From a virus: a stretch of DNA of 64,000 nucleotides. Every line of letters begins with the position of its first letter. Position 1 is the stretch's first letter. This document shows, piece after piece, positions 1-8,681 of the stretch. Made by a program: the position numbers and the translations under genes. The notes beneath the pieces were generated by a model, which made no database searches, was not told the DNA's origin, and worked only from the letters and a program-made list of their open reading frames with translations. The DNA is taken from positions 21,298 through 85,297 of IMG/VR virus record IMGVR_UViG_3300044859_001080. The stretch is one strand, 5' to 3'.

Positions 1-1756
1 AACGGATCAGACTTTAGTTGAATCTTTATTTGGAAATAATAGTGATTTTAAATTTCCAGCATATAATCGTTCACAAACTCCATTAGAATTAAACTATTCT
101 TTTTATAGAAATTTGGTTATAAATTCATTTTACCTTTTCAAATCCAAGGGGACAAGAAAATCCATTGAGTTTATTCTTAAATTATTTGGCATACCAGATG
201 CATTAATAGAATTTAATGAACATATTTATTTGGCTGACCAAAAAATAAATTTAGATAAATTTAATTCTGAATTAGTTAAAATTAATACTGGGTCATATAT
301 TGATAATGATCCAATTGTATTAAGTACAACATATCCACTTTCAGGTAGAACATATAGTGCATTTACAGCAAATACCAGAATTGTAAATACCACTAAAGTT
401 AATTACCCCCTTGATGTGACAACAGGTTATCCACAGATAAAAGAAACAGATGATTTTTTCTTTCAGATGGGGGCAGGTTGGTATCAATTAACTCCTGAAC
501 ATAGAAGTTTACAAGTTAATACCAGAAGGCAAGTTGGGACTGAAATAACTTATGGGGTTGAATTTGAGAAATTAACGTATGGTGAAAAATATTTGGATAG
601 GTTAAGGAAATTTCCATACATTGATGAGGGGTTTAGTTTGGAGAAAGTTATTGATAATAAAAAATCTTGGAATAGTTCTAATTTATTATTAAGAAATTCA
701 TCTGATGGGGATTATAATGCTTATTATACTTTACCAGATGAGAGATTATTGTTAAATGTAAAAAATGTTAGTTTATTTTTAAATCCAGCACAAGGATTGC
801 TTTATGATATATGGGTTCAATCAAGAGAAAAGGATTACCCAATTCCGCAATCTGGATTAACATATCCTTATCCTACAACTGGGGGAACAGATTCAACCAT
901 AATTAATCCACAACCAAAATCAAAATCATTTTTTGAATTTGCTCAAACTTTTGCAAATGATATGATTAATGTTAGGAATAGGTTATACATCACAGATGGT
1001 AAAACCGGGGGATATCCAGTATTACAATCCATATTTTGGAAATATATTGAAGCAAAGATAACTAATAATATTGATACCAATCAATATACTTATGATAAAT
1101 TAATTGAATATGTGAATGGGATTAACCCAAATTGGATTAATCTTGTTGAACAAATGATTCCAGCAACAACATTATGGATGGGGGGTGTTAAATATGAGAA
1201 TTCACCATTTCATAGACAAAAATATGCATATAAAAGATTTAGTATAACTGGAGGAACATCACCACAAGTGATAACAACAGGCAATGGTGTTGTGGTATTT
1301 GGTTTAACATCAATTGCAGATGGAGACGAGTATATCACTTCACCAATATTTAAAGATATATGCGATAAAAATAATATTAATCTTCTAGTTTATCCATCAA
1401 AATCATTTAATGATATTTTGGGTGATAGTATTTCAGAGGCAAAACTTGATTTTAGTGATACATGTTCTAGTGATAATGTATTGACAACTTGGTATGTTGA
1501 AATAATATTAAATAATACAATAGTATCCAAAGTTGAGTTTTATAATGGTTTGGGTAGTGATGATGTTCCTACTAGTTCTGCTTGGAATTCAGCAGTTTTA
1601 ACAGGATTAGAAGGGGTGACCAAATATGATATAAATTATTCTTTACCAAACAATAACAATGTTACTTTTGTTGATTTTGCTTGCAACAATGAAAATACAT
1701 ATGATAGTACATTGGTGATAAACGTTGGTATTGATATAACTTTAATTTGCGAATAA
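1..1756 (+). CDS. Tail/baseplate structural protein, 5' end outside the window
   Basis: The frame is open from the first bases, so the gene begins upstream; the first internal start-like codon (TTG at 113) is not a convincing start. An early segment, roughly residues 35-60 of the visible part, reads FKSKGTRKSIEFILKLFGIP. It resembles the GT-rich helical segment of P2 gpI-type and T4-like baseplate proteins. A later segment around GINPNWINLVEQMIPATTLW is aromatic and looks structural. The stop TAA overlaps the next ATG (TAATG), implying coupled translation with the SprB-repeat gene. Baseplate assignment is inference from the short motif and the neighbours; the C-terminal 200 residues are unassigned. 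Confidence 0.6.
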   Translation, partial: TDQTLVESLFGNNSDFKFPAYNRSQTPLELNYSFYRNLVINSFYLFKSKGTRKSIEFILKLFGIPDALIEFNEHIYLADQKINLDKFNSELVKINTGSYIDNDPIVLSTTYPLSGRTYSAFTANTRIVNTTKVNYPLDVTTGYPQIKETDDFFFQMGAGWYQLTPEHRSLQVNTRRQVGTEITYGVEFEKLTYGEKYLDRLRKFPYIDEGFSLEKVIDNKKSWNSSNLLLRNSSDGDYNAYYTLPDERLLLNVKNVSLFLNPAQGLLYDIWVQSREKDYPIPQSGLTYPYPTTGGTDSTIINPQPKSKSFFEFAQTFANDMINVRNRLYITDGKTGGYPVLQSIFWKYIEAKITNNIDTNQYTYDKLIEYVNGINPNWINLVEQMIPATTLWMGGVKYENSPFHRQKYAYKRFSITGGTSPQVITTGNGVVVFGLTSIADGDEYITSPIFKDICDKNNINLLVYPSKSFNDILGDSISEAKLDFSDTCSSDNVLTTWYVEIILNNTIVSKVEFYNGLGSDDVPTSSAWNSAVLTGLEGVTKYDINYSLPNNNNVTFVDFACNNENTYDSTLVINVGIDITLICE

Positions 1757-3945
1757 TGGCAGCATTTGATTATTTTTTGAGTTTAACAGGCGACTGCACT
1801 AATACAAATTCTGGTGCAATACTTCTTGAATTAAGTGGAGGAACGCCACCTTATAGTATTGAATTTATTAATCCATATATTGATAGTACCCCTTATATAA
1901 CAATAACTGAACCAGTATTAATTACAAGTTTATCAGCAACAACTTATGGGGTTAGAGTGAATGATTCAACTGCTCCAGATAATTTAGAATTTTATTTAAA
2001 TATTCCAATATCTAGTGGAGTTTGTACCTCAATATTGTCAACAATCAATTCAACATGTGGGGATTCAAATGGTTCAGTAACTGGAACAACAACATCTCTA
2101 TTTTCAACAACAGATTGTTATTTATATACTAGTGGAAATACCTTAATATCAAACAATATTTTTAATTCGGAGGAAATTATTTTTGAAAATTTAAGTGCAG
2201 ACACTTATTATATTTATGTTGAAGATATTGGGGGTTGTACAGCAAAAACAGAAAATTTTATAATAAAAAATTCCACATCATTTGATTATGGTTATTTTAT
2301 TGTTAAAAATTCACCTTGCTTTACTGGATCAACAGGTGCAATATACATAACAGGTCAAACAAATCCTGGGCCTTATAGTTATTTTTGGAACAATGGAGCA
2401 ACTGGGAATACAATCACAAATTTACCCACAGATTCTTATTCTGTTAGTGTTACAGATGGTCAAGGCTGTGTTAACACCAAAATAATTATAGTTGAAGAGG
2501 CAGAATCTATGGGATTATTACAGATAATTCCCACACAACCATCATGCTTTACTGCAACAGGTTCTTTAGACGTTACCATTAGTGGAGGTACTGCGCCATA
2601 TTATTTTTCAGCAAGTACAGGATTTTATGATATAACATATAGTAATAACATTGTGATTACTGGATTAACATCTGGTACTTATGACATAAGGGTTATAGAT
2701 GGTGCATTATGTTCACTTGATATTACAACAAGTTTAGTTAGTGAAAATTCTGTTTCAAGCGTTGAATTTATTGGAACAAATTCATTATGTGGCTCATCTA
2801 ATGGGATTATATCAATTAATATATTGGGGGGAACTGGACCATATACTTATGGGTTAATTCAACCAAGTGGGGATACAATAACAAATACCACAACTTCAAC
2901 AAATTATTTATTTACCAATTTAGGAACTGGTACATATACAGTTTATATGCAAGATTCTTCAGGTTGTTACTATGATGAAGAAGTGACAATTATTGCTGAA
3001 GATAAATTTGAATTAAATTATTCATTAACTGGGACAACTTGTAATTCAAACAATGGTACTCTTTTTGCATATATTACAACAGGGGGCACACCCCCATACG
3101 ATTTTTATTTGGATGATGTAAATAGCATTTTAGATACAAATTTAACAGGATATACTTTTACAAATTTAAGAGATGGGAATAAGACTTTAAGAGTTATTGA
3201 TTCAACTGGTTGTGAGCAGATAAAAGTATTAACAATACCCACAAGTAATTATTTGGATTTTTCATTATATCCAACATCATGTGTGAATGGTAATGATGGT
3301 ACAATAACAGCTTTGATAACTGATGGGTTGCCACCTTTTACATACACTTGGTCAAGTAATGTATCTGGTAATCCACAATCAATATCAGCAACTGGGTTAA
3401 CTAGTGGTGATTATTCATTAACAATTGTGGATAATAATGGTTGTTCATTAACCAGAGATGTAAGTATAAGTTGTTTTAGTACAGTAAAGTCGTATCAAAC
3501 ATACATTGTTGATTCAAAAGTATTTGGGATAAATTCAATAAATAAATTTGGATTATTAGATTTCTTGAATGAGGGCTTTAGTGATTTGGTGAATATGGAG
3601 TTTAGTGGATCAACCACTATAATCGATCCAAAATGTAATTTAAACTCAGCAATCTTCACAACAGAATATACGTTAGAACCAAGTGGTATCACAAGTGGAA
3701 ATACATTCTACACAGGATATACAAGAACAGATGTTCCAACAGATTCGGTTTATGCAGAATCCATAGTTGATTTGTTGGCTGGTAATACCCTAAAAGGATT
3801 ACTTGGAATCCCAGGAATACAGAGTGTGTCTTATGACTTAATAACAAATACAATAAACATCATAGCAGAACCAGGAGATAGTATAACCTCACAAGTATTA
3901 ACCATAAAATTGAAAATAGATTATGATATATCTTGTAAATTATGA
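1756..3945 (+). CDS. Virion-type protein with tandem SprB-like repeats
   Basis: About 729 residues; the start is the ATG that overlaps the upstream stop, chosen over an earlier TTG. From about residue 10 to 580 it carries six or more repeats of roughly 75-85 residues. They have the SprB-repeat signature: a Cys near the start, an S/G-rich 'SSNGxI' strand, GG(T)xPYxY, then L-x-(S/T/D)-G-x-Y-x-(V/L)-x-V-x-D-x-x-G-C. SprB repeats belong to the gliding adhesin of Flavobacteriia. The last 150 residues differ and may be an assembly domain. It overlaps the next gene by four bases (ATGA). A role as tail-fibre or surface protein is inferred from repeats and context. Confidence 0.7.
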   Translation: MAAFDYFLSLTGDCTNTNSGAILLELSGGTPPYSIEFINPYIDSTPYITITEPVLITSLSATTYGVRVNDSTAPDNLEFYLNIPISSGVCTSILSTINSTCGDSNGSVTGTTTSLFSTTDCYLYTSGNTLISNNIFNSEEIIFENLSADTYYIYVEDIGGCTAKTENFIIKNSTSFDYGYFIVKNSPCFTGSTGAIYITGQTNPGPYSYFWNNGATGNTITNLPTDSYSVSVTDGQGCVNTKIIIVEEAESMGLLQIIPTQPSCFTATGSLDVTISGGTAPYYFSASTGFYDITYSNNIVITGLTSGTYDIRVIDGALCSLDITTSLVSENSVSSVEFIGTNSLCGSSNGIISINILGGTGPYTYGLIQPSGDTITNTTTSTNYLFTNLGTGTYTVYMQDSSGCYYDEEVTIIAEDKFELNYSLTGTTCNSNNGTLFAYITTGGTPPYDFYLDDVNSILDTNLTGYTFTNLRDGNKTLRVIDSTGCEQIKVLTIPTSNYLDFSLYPTSCVNGNDGTITALITDGLPPFTYTWSSNVSGNPQSISATGLTSGDYSLTIVDNNGCSLTRDVSISCFSTVKSYQTYIVDSKVFGINSINKFGLLDFLNEGFSDLVNMEFSGSTTIIDPKCNLNSAIFTTEYTLEPSGITSGNTFYTGYTRTDVPTDSVYAESIVDLLAGNTLKGLLGIPGIQSVSYDLITNTINIIAEPGDSITSQVLTIKLKIDYDISCKL

Positions 3946-4493
3946 CAAACATTATTATTTCAAGTATAAGTGGGGCAACTCCTTTAAATATATATGTATC
4001 TGATGCATTTGGGGGGAATGAAAACTATCTGGGTCAAGTAACAACATTACCTTTGGTGGTTGATATAACATATGAATTACCTATTATATTTAATTCAGCT
4101 CCCCAAGTTACCATTATTATTGAGGATAGTGAAGGATGCAGAACAACAAAGAAATTAAATTGTTATATTAATTGTGATATTGTTTATAGTATAACTGATA
4201 TTACATCAATTACTCCAACTCCAACTCCAACCCCATCTTCAACTCCAGGGTATATTCCAATTGCCTCATCAAATAATAAAATAACATTAACATCTATAAT
4301 AGGAACTCCACCATTTGGTATTTATATATCAGACATAAATAGGAATTATGAAACTTATATTACAACAATAACAAATACTGGAATATTACCACTTACCATT
4401 GATGTCCCCAATAGATTTTCTGGGTCAAATCAAGTTATTGTTACCATAAAAGATATAAATTCTTGTAGTTATTTTAAAATAATAGATTGTTAA
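3942..4493 (+). CDS. Small virion-type protein with Pro-Thr linker
   Basis: 183 residues. Two copies of a roughly 75-residue beta-rich module (first at 1-75, second at 105-183) are joined by a TPTPTPTPSSTP linker. The module pattern is 'SISGATPLNIYVSD ... VTIIIEDSEGC'. The 75-residue protein at 22930 is a stand-alone version of the same module. Start ATG overlaps the upstream TGA. No enzymatic motif is visible; a structural role as fibre or decoration protein is inferred from the neighbours. Confidence 0.55.
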   Translation: MTNIIISSISGATPLNIYVSDAFGGNENYLGQVTTLPLVVDITYELPIIFNSAPQVTIIIEDSEGCRTTKKLNCYINCDIVYSITDITSITPTPTPTPSSTPGYIPIASSNNKITLTSIIGTPPFGIYISDINRNYETYITTITNTGILPLTIDVPNRFSGSNQVIVTIKDINSCSYFKIIDC

Positions 4494-5939
4494 ATGGCAA
4501 CATATAAATTAATTGTAGTAAATATTGATCCAATATGTGAGAATAGCATAGAGAATGAGATAACAGGGGTTACTGCTTGTTCAAGGTATTTCTTACAATT
4601 AAATCCCTCATCTCACTCAAAAGGTCCATTTAATTTTTATATTGATACAATTGATAGTGAGCCAATATATAGCAATATAACAAGAGAGCAATTTTTGGCT
4701 GGAATAACTCTTGAGATTTTATGCACAACCCCAACTCCAACACCATCTATAACACCAACCCCAAGTATAACACCATCTATAACACAGACGCCAACAAAGA
4801 CGCCAACACAGACGCCAACACCATCTGTAACATCAACAAACACTCCAACACCAACAAATACCCCAACAAAGACAAATACTCCAACACCAACCATAACTCC
4901 AACAGTTACCCCAACAACACCGGAAGAGTATGAGGCTTATTTATTTATTGAGCCAGTTAGTATGAATGTGGAGTTCAATTCTTGGATGTCATCTGGTGGT
5001 AGTTTATTTAGGGGATTTTCAAATGGTATTGCTCCATCAATAAGTGCAGCAACATTTAATGACCAGATTAATAGGTATATATCCTTTTCAGGTTGGGGAG
5101 CAAATGCACCACAAGTAAGAACAACAAAGATACGCCAAAATAGTGGTGGATTTGATGAATATGGTAATTTAATTCAAGCTTATTTATTCAAGACGCATGA
5201 AGTTCCAGCATATTTGACAACAGGTTATTCTTGGTATACTTGGGTTATACCAAATATGGACACAAATAGAAATCTTGTTAGCAACATTGGGGTTAATGAA
5301 TATGGGGATTCAACATCATTAGTCCCGGTTAATACAAATTTATTATATGCAGAATTAACGGTAATATATAGTGGCTTCACAATTCCACAAAATTATTATC
5401 ATATATATACAACATTTAGCAATACAAATTTCAGATTAAATAATGATAACAAAATATATTTTAAGGGAAATTCCTTAATACCAGATTTAAATGGTTGCAA
5501 TTGTTTTGATGTTTATTTGGATCCGTCAACCCCATCAGTATTATCTTGTTATGATGTTTGTAGGGAGGTTGCAAATACCAGAATATGTGGAAAAACAACA
5601 ACATTTAATGGTGCAAATGGTCAGAAATATTATATTGATTTTCAATCATGTATAAACAATGACGATAGCAGTTGGAATGGGGCAAAGAATTTTAGCATAA
5701 ACGGATATTGCTATTCAACTGATTCAGTTGGGGTTATTACTGGTTCAACAATATGCCCATCACCAACTCCAACACCAACAAATACATTAACACCAACACC
5801 AACTATAACTATGACTCAAACTAAAACCCCTACCCCAACAAGGACAATTACTCCTACTAACACAAAGACGCCAACAAATACAGCAACTCCTACACCAACA
5901 AACACATTAACTCCAACACCAACTCCTACACCAATTTAA
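4494..5939 (+). CDS. Virion-type protein with two long Pro/Thr linkers
   Basis: 481 residues, starting directly after the previous stop. It has a short N-terminal domain (1-75), a Pro/Thr/Ser linker of about 65 residues (75-140), a globular middle domain (145-420) with several Cys, and a second Pro/Thr run that reaches the very C-terminus. Linkers of this TPTPT type are extended and flexible, and here probably separate fibre domains. The middle domain is not recognised. A protein ending in a 50-residue disordered Pro/Thr tail is unusual and may signal that another chain attaches there. The gene is followed by a hairpin at 5963-5996. Confidence 0.5.
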   Translation: MATYKLIVVNIDPICENSIENEITGVTACSRYFLQLNPSSHSKGPFNFYIDTIDSEPIYSNITREQFLAGITLEILCTTPTPTPSITPTPSITPSITQTPTKTPTQTPTPSVTSTNTPTPTNTPTKTNTPTPTITPTVTPTTPEEYEAYLFIEPVSMNVEFNSWMSSGGSLFRGFSNGIAPSISAATFNDQINRYISFSGWGANAPQVRTTKIRQNSGGFDEYGNLIQAYLFKTHEVPAYLTTGYSWYTWVIPNMDTNRNLVSNIGVNEYGDSTSLVPVNTNLLYAELTVIYSGFTIPQNYYHIYTTFSNTNFRLNNDNKIYFKGNSLIPDLNGCNCFDVYLDPSTPSVLSCYDVCREVANTRICGKTTTFNGANGQKYYIDFQSCINNDDSSWNGAKNFSINGYCYSTDSVGVITGSTICPSPTPTPTNTLTPTPTITMTQTKTPTPTRTITPTNTKTPTNTATPTPTNTLTPTPTPTPI

Positions 5940-5962
5940 TTTCAACACCAACAAATAGAATA

Positions 5963-5996
5963 ACATTTACAACCATTTAAGTTATGGTTAAAATGT
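5963..5996 (+). terminator. Hairpin with following T-rich stretch
   Basis: AACCAT (5971-5976) pairs with ATGGTT (5984-5989). ACATTT (5963-5968) pairs with AAATGT (5991-5996) across a small bulge. AATTTTAT follows. It lies 24 bases after the stop at 5939, so it could end transcription of the tail block. The stem is AT-rich and may be weak. Confidence 0.4.
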
Positions 5997-6003
5997 AATT
6001 TTA

Positions 6004-6013
6004 TATATTTATA
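6004..6013 (+). promoter_or_regulatory. TATATTTATA box, candidate phage promoter element
   Basis: This AT box sits 19 bases before the ATG at 6033. The same box recurs before several other genes in the window at similar distance. Assignment as a promoter is inference. Confidence 0.3.
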
Positions 6014-6032
6014 AAAAATAATAAATTAGTTA

Positions 6033-8540
6033 ATGAGTTTTAATTATAAAAATCCTAAATCATCAGTTGTACTATCTGGGCCAAATTCAGTTAGGACAGA
6101 TTCAAATACCGGAAGCAATTTTAGTTCATTCCAAGTTGGTGGTTTTTACGAGGTTTTTAAATTAAGTGATTTAAATTTTAACATACCAAGTGGTGCAACA
6201 GGGACAATATTATATTCAGGAAATACCATTCCCATTGATTTTAGTTATAATGCACCAAACAATTTTCCAAATGTAGTCAATTTATATTCAGATGGGATTT
6301 CTTCTGGAAGGAGAAAACTTGGTATGATTGCTTATGTTTATGAGAATAATAAGACATATCAATACCAAATACCAAACTATGAAACATTATTTAATAATGC
6401 TATAAATGTTGGTTCTGTTGTAAATATTGATTTTGGTTATCAGATATATGATAATACAGATGAAGGTAAATTATTGTTAAATGCTTGGACAGGGTCAACC
6501 ATTGAAGGCATAAGTGGAGTAACAAGAGGGGATGCAAGATGGGTTGAGTTCAATCCAGAGATTTATATCACAGGTGGAACATATAGTTCAGGAGATACCA
6601 CATTATATTTATATGATAGTTCAGGGAATACAATACCAATATCAGGGTTTAGCATTAGTATTAGTGGGGGAACAACGGGGACATCTGGAACAAGTGGTAC
6701 ATCTGGTGGTTTAGCAGGAACATCTGGAACAAGTGGCTCATCTGGTGATCCATTAACTGAATTAGAAATAACAGGAGTTCAGAATAATTCTAATAGAACA
6801 TTTACAATATCTGAATCTGTTGATATAAGTAATCATTTATTTTTTTATAATGGGCAATTGCAACAATATGGTGTAGATTATACCATATTATCAGGCACAA
6901 CTTTAGTAATTGATAATGCTAATCCGCCACCAACACCAAATTGTATATTAAAGATATATGGTAGTGTTGTTATTGGTTTTAATGGAACATCTGGAACATC
7001 TGGAACAAGTGGTTCAAGTGGTTCATCTGGAACAAGTGGTTCATCTGGTAATCCATTAACTGAATTAGAAATAACAGGAGTTCAGAATAATTCTAATAGA
7101 ACATTTACAATATCTGAATCTGTTGATATAGGTAATCATTTATTTTTTTATAATGGGCAATTGCAACAATATGATGTAGATTATACCATATTGTCAGGTA
7201 CAACTTTAGTAATCAATAATGCTAATCCACCACCAACACCAAATTGTATATTAAAGATATATGGTGGTGTTGTTATTGGTGTTAATGGTACATCAGGTAC
7301 AAGTGGGAGTAATGGAACATCTGGAACAAGTGGTTCATCTGGCAGTTCAGGAACATCAGGCACAGAGGGAACAAGTGGTTCATCTGGAAGCAGCGGAACA
7401 TCAGGTATAGATGGGACAAGTGGTTCATCTGGAAGCAGCGGAACATCAGGTATAGATGGAACATCAGGCACGTCAGGAACAAGTGGTACGTCAGGTAGTA
7501 GTGGGTTACAAGGTATAAGTGCAGGTCAAGTTTATTATTTCAATGAAAGCCAAAATTCAGATGTTAATGGGTATAAAGCCCTATCAATTACTCCACTTGA
7601 CACACCACAACAAAGTGTTGTTATATTAGTTCCAGGTAATTCAACAGGGACATTAGTTTCAGATTATATAACGCCTGAATTAGGTTTTTCTGTAATACCA
7701 GGTGGGACACAAAAATTTCATTTACATTTCTTAAAAACAAATCAAAATGATTTGATGGATGTTTATGTTGAGATACAATTGGCTAATTTTAGTGGACAAA
7801 CAATTGGACCAATAATAACATCAAATGTTAGTCTTATAAATTGGTTAGATGGGTCAACACCAGTTGAGGCAAATGTTGATATAACTTTACCAACAACAAC
7901 AATCAATCCAACTAATAGGATGATTGTTAGAATATATCTTAATAATCAACAAGGTTCATCAAAAAATGTTACATATTATACAGAAGGGAATAGTAATTAT
8001 TCATTTGTTTTAACATCTACTGGTGCAATAGGAGGAACAAGTGGTATTTCAGGTTCTAGTGGCTCATCAGGGACAAGTGGTTCATCTGGGAGTAGCGGTA
8101 CATCTGGAACAAGTGGTTCATCTGGAACAAGTGTAGCACTTTATTTACTTGAAGCATATGCAGACGTTGTTTATACTTTACCAGGTAGTTTTACTAATGA
8201 TACTTGTAGATATAGTATTGTGAATAATAGTGTAAATGTATCAAGTGCATGGTTTAATACTTCAACTTATACCTTTACACCACTAAAAGCAGGTTATTGG
8301 GAAATTGCGGCTAGTTATGATGTCTATAGAAATGGAGAAGCTAATATGGGAATACAAAAAAATGGCAGTACTATAGGAATAGCGGGTTCAATATCTTCAA
8401 TAATACAACAAGTAAGAAAAATTTTATATCTAAATGGCTCAACTGACTATGTAAATATTATTAATAATGGTTCTAATGCAAATGCAAGAACACAAGAAGT
8501 AACTAGGTCTTGGTTTCAAGCAATATGGTTAGGAGAATAA
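6033..8540 (+). CDS. Tail fibre with collagen-like GTSGSS stretches and C1q-like head
   Basis: 835 residues. An N-terminal beta-rich attachment-like domain (1-210) is followed by short Gly-Thr-Ser-Gly stretches and a duplicated roughly 80-residue module ('NNSNRTFTISESVDI...HLFFYNGQLQQY', near 240-320 and 340-420). Next come a longer Gly/Ser/Thr stretch (420-490), a beta domain (490-670), a short Gly/Ser/Thr stretch, and a C-terminal domain (about 700-835) resembling C1q/TNF-like heads (F/Y..P..GYWEI..SYDVYR; MGIQKNGSTIG). Trimeric fibres with collagen-like shafts and C1q-like heads are known in phages. Receptor binding by the head is inference. Gene stands alone between two intergenic gaps with AT boxes. 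Confidence 0.7.
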   Translation: MSFNYKNPKSSVVLSGPNSVRTDSNTGSNFSSFQVGGFYEVFKLSDLNFNIPSGATGTILYSGNTIPIDFSYNAPNNFPNVVNLYSDGISSGRRKLGMIAYVYENNKTYQYQIPNYETLFNNAINVGSVVNIDFGYQIYDNTDEGKLLLNAWTGSTIEGISGVTRGDARWVEFNPEIYITGGTYSSGDTTLYLYDSSGNTIPISGFSISISGGTTGTSGTSGTSGGLAGTSGTSGSSGDPLTELEITGVQNNSNRTFTISESVDISNHLFFYNGQLQQYGVDYTILSGTTLVIDNANPPPTPNCILKIYGSVVIGFNGTSGTSGTSGSSGSSGTSGSSGNPLTELEITGVQNNSNRTFTISESVDIGNHLFFYNGQLQQYDVDYTILSGTTLVINNANPPPTPNCILKIYGGVVIGVNGTSGTSGSNGTSGTSGSSGSSGTSGTEGTSGSSGSSGTSGIDGTSGSSGSSGTSGIDGTSGTSGTSGTSGSSGLQGISAGQVYYFNESQNSDVNGYKALSITPLDTPQQSVVILVPGNSTGTLVSDYITPELGFSVIPGGTQKFHLHFLKTNQNDLMDVYVEIQLANFSGQTIGPIITSNVSLINWLDGSTPVEANVDITLPTTTINPTNRMIVRIYLNNQQGSSKNVTYYTEGNSNYSFVLTSTGAIGGTSGISGSSGSSGTSGSSGSSGTSGTSGSSGTSVALYLLEAYADVVYTLPGSFTNDTCRYSIVNNSVNVSSAWFNTSTYTFTPLKAGYWEIAASYDVYRNGEANMGIQKNGSTIGIAGSISSIIQQVRKILYLNGSTDYVNIINNGSNANARTQEVTRSWFQAIWLGE
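6749..7288 (+). repeat. Direct repeat of a fibre module, offset 303 bases
   Basis: Bases 6749-6985 and 7052-7288 are nearly identical and encode the two 'TELEITGVQNNSNRTF' modules. The same module type occurs once in the next fibre gene (around 10940-11170). The high DNA identity suggests a recent in-frame duplication. Confidence 0.8.
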
Positions 8541-8562
8541 TATTTAAAGATATAGAATACTA

Positions 8563-8610
8563 TTTTTTATAAAGTAAGTGTTTTAGTATATATGTTTTTT
8601 TTATAAAGTA
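8563..8610 (+). repeat. Duplicated 14-mer in the intergenic region
   Basis: TTTTTTATAAAGTA occurs at 8563-8576 and again at 8597-8610, 34 bases apart, between two fibre genes. It could be a duplicated promoter or operator site. A hairpin AGGTTTT/AAAACCT (8630-8647) follows closely. Function unknown. Confidence 0.4.
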
Positions 8611-8652
8611 TATAATAATTTTATATTTTAGGTTTTTTTTAAAACCTTAAAG

Positions 8653-8660
8653 TATTTATG
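8653..8660 (+). promoter_or_regulatory. TATTTATG box before the long fibre gene
   Basis: One-mismatch copy of the TATTTATA box, 21 bases before the ATG at 8682. Candidate late promoter element; inference from recurrence. Confidence 0.25.
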
Positions 8661-8681
8661 TATAAGTAAAAAAATAATAAT

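Noticed and set aside
4637-4894. Minus-strand frame rich in Val/Gly opposite the Pro/Thr linker.
   Set aside because: It is the complement of a repetitive linker in a gene with clear domains on the plus strand.
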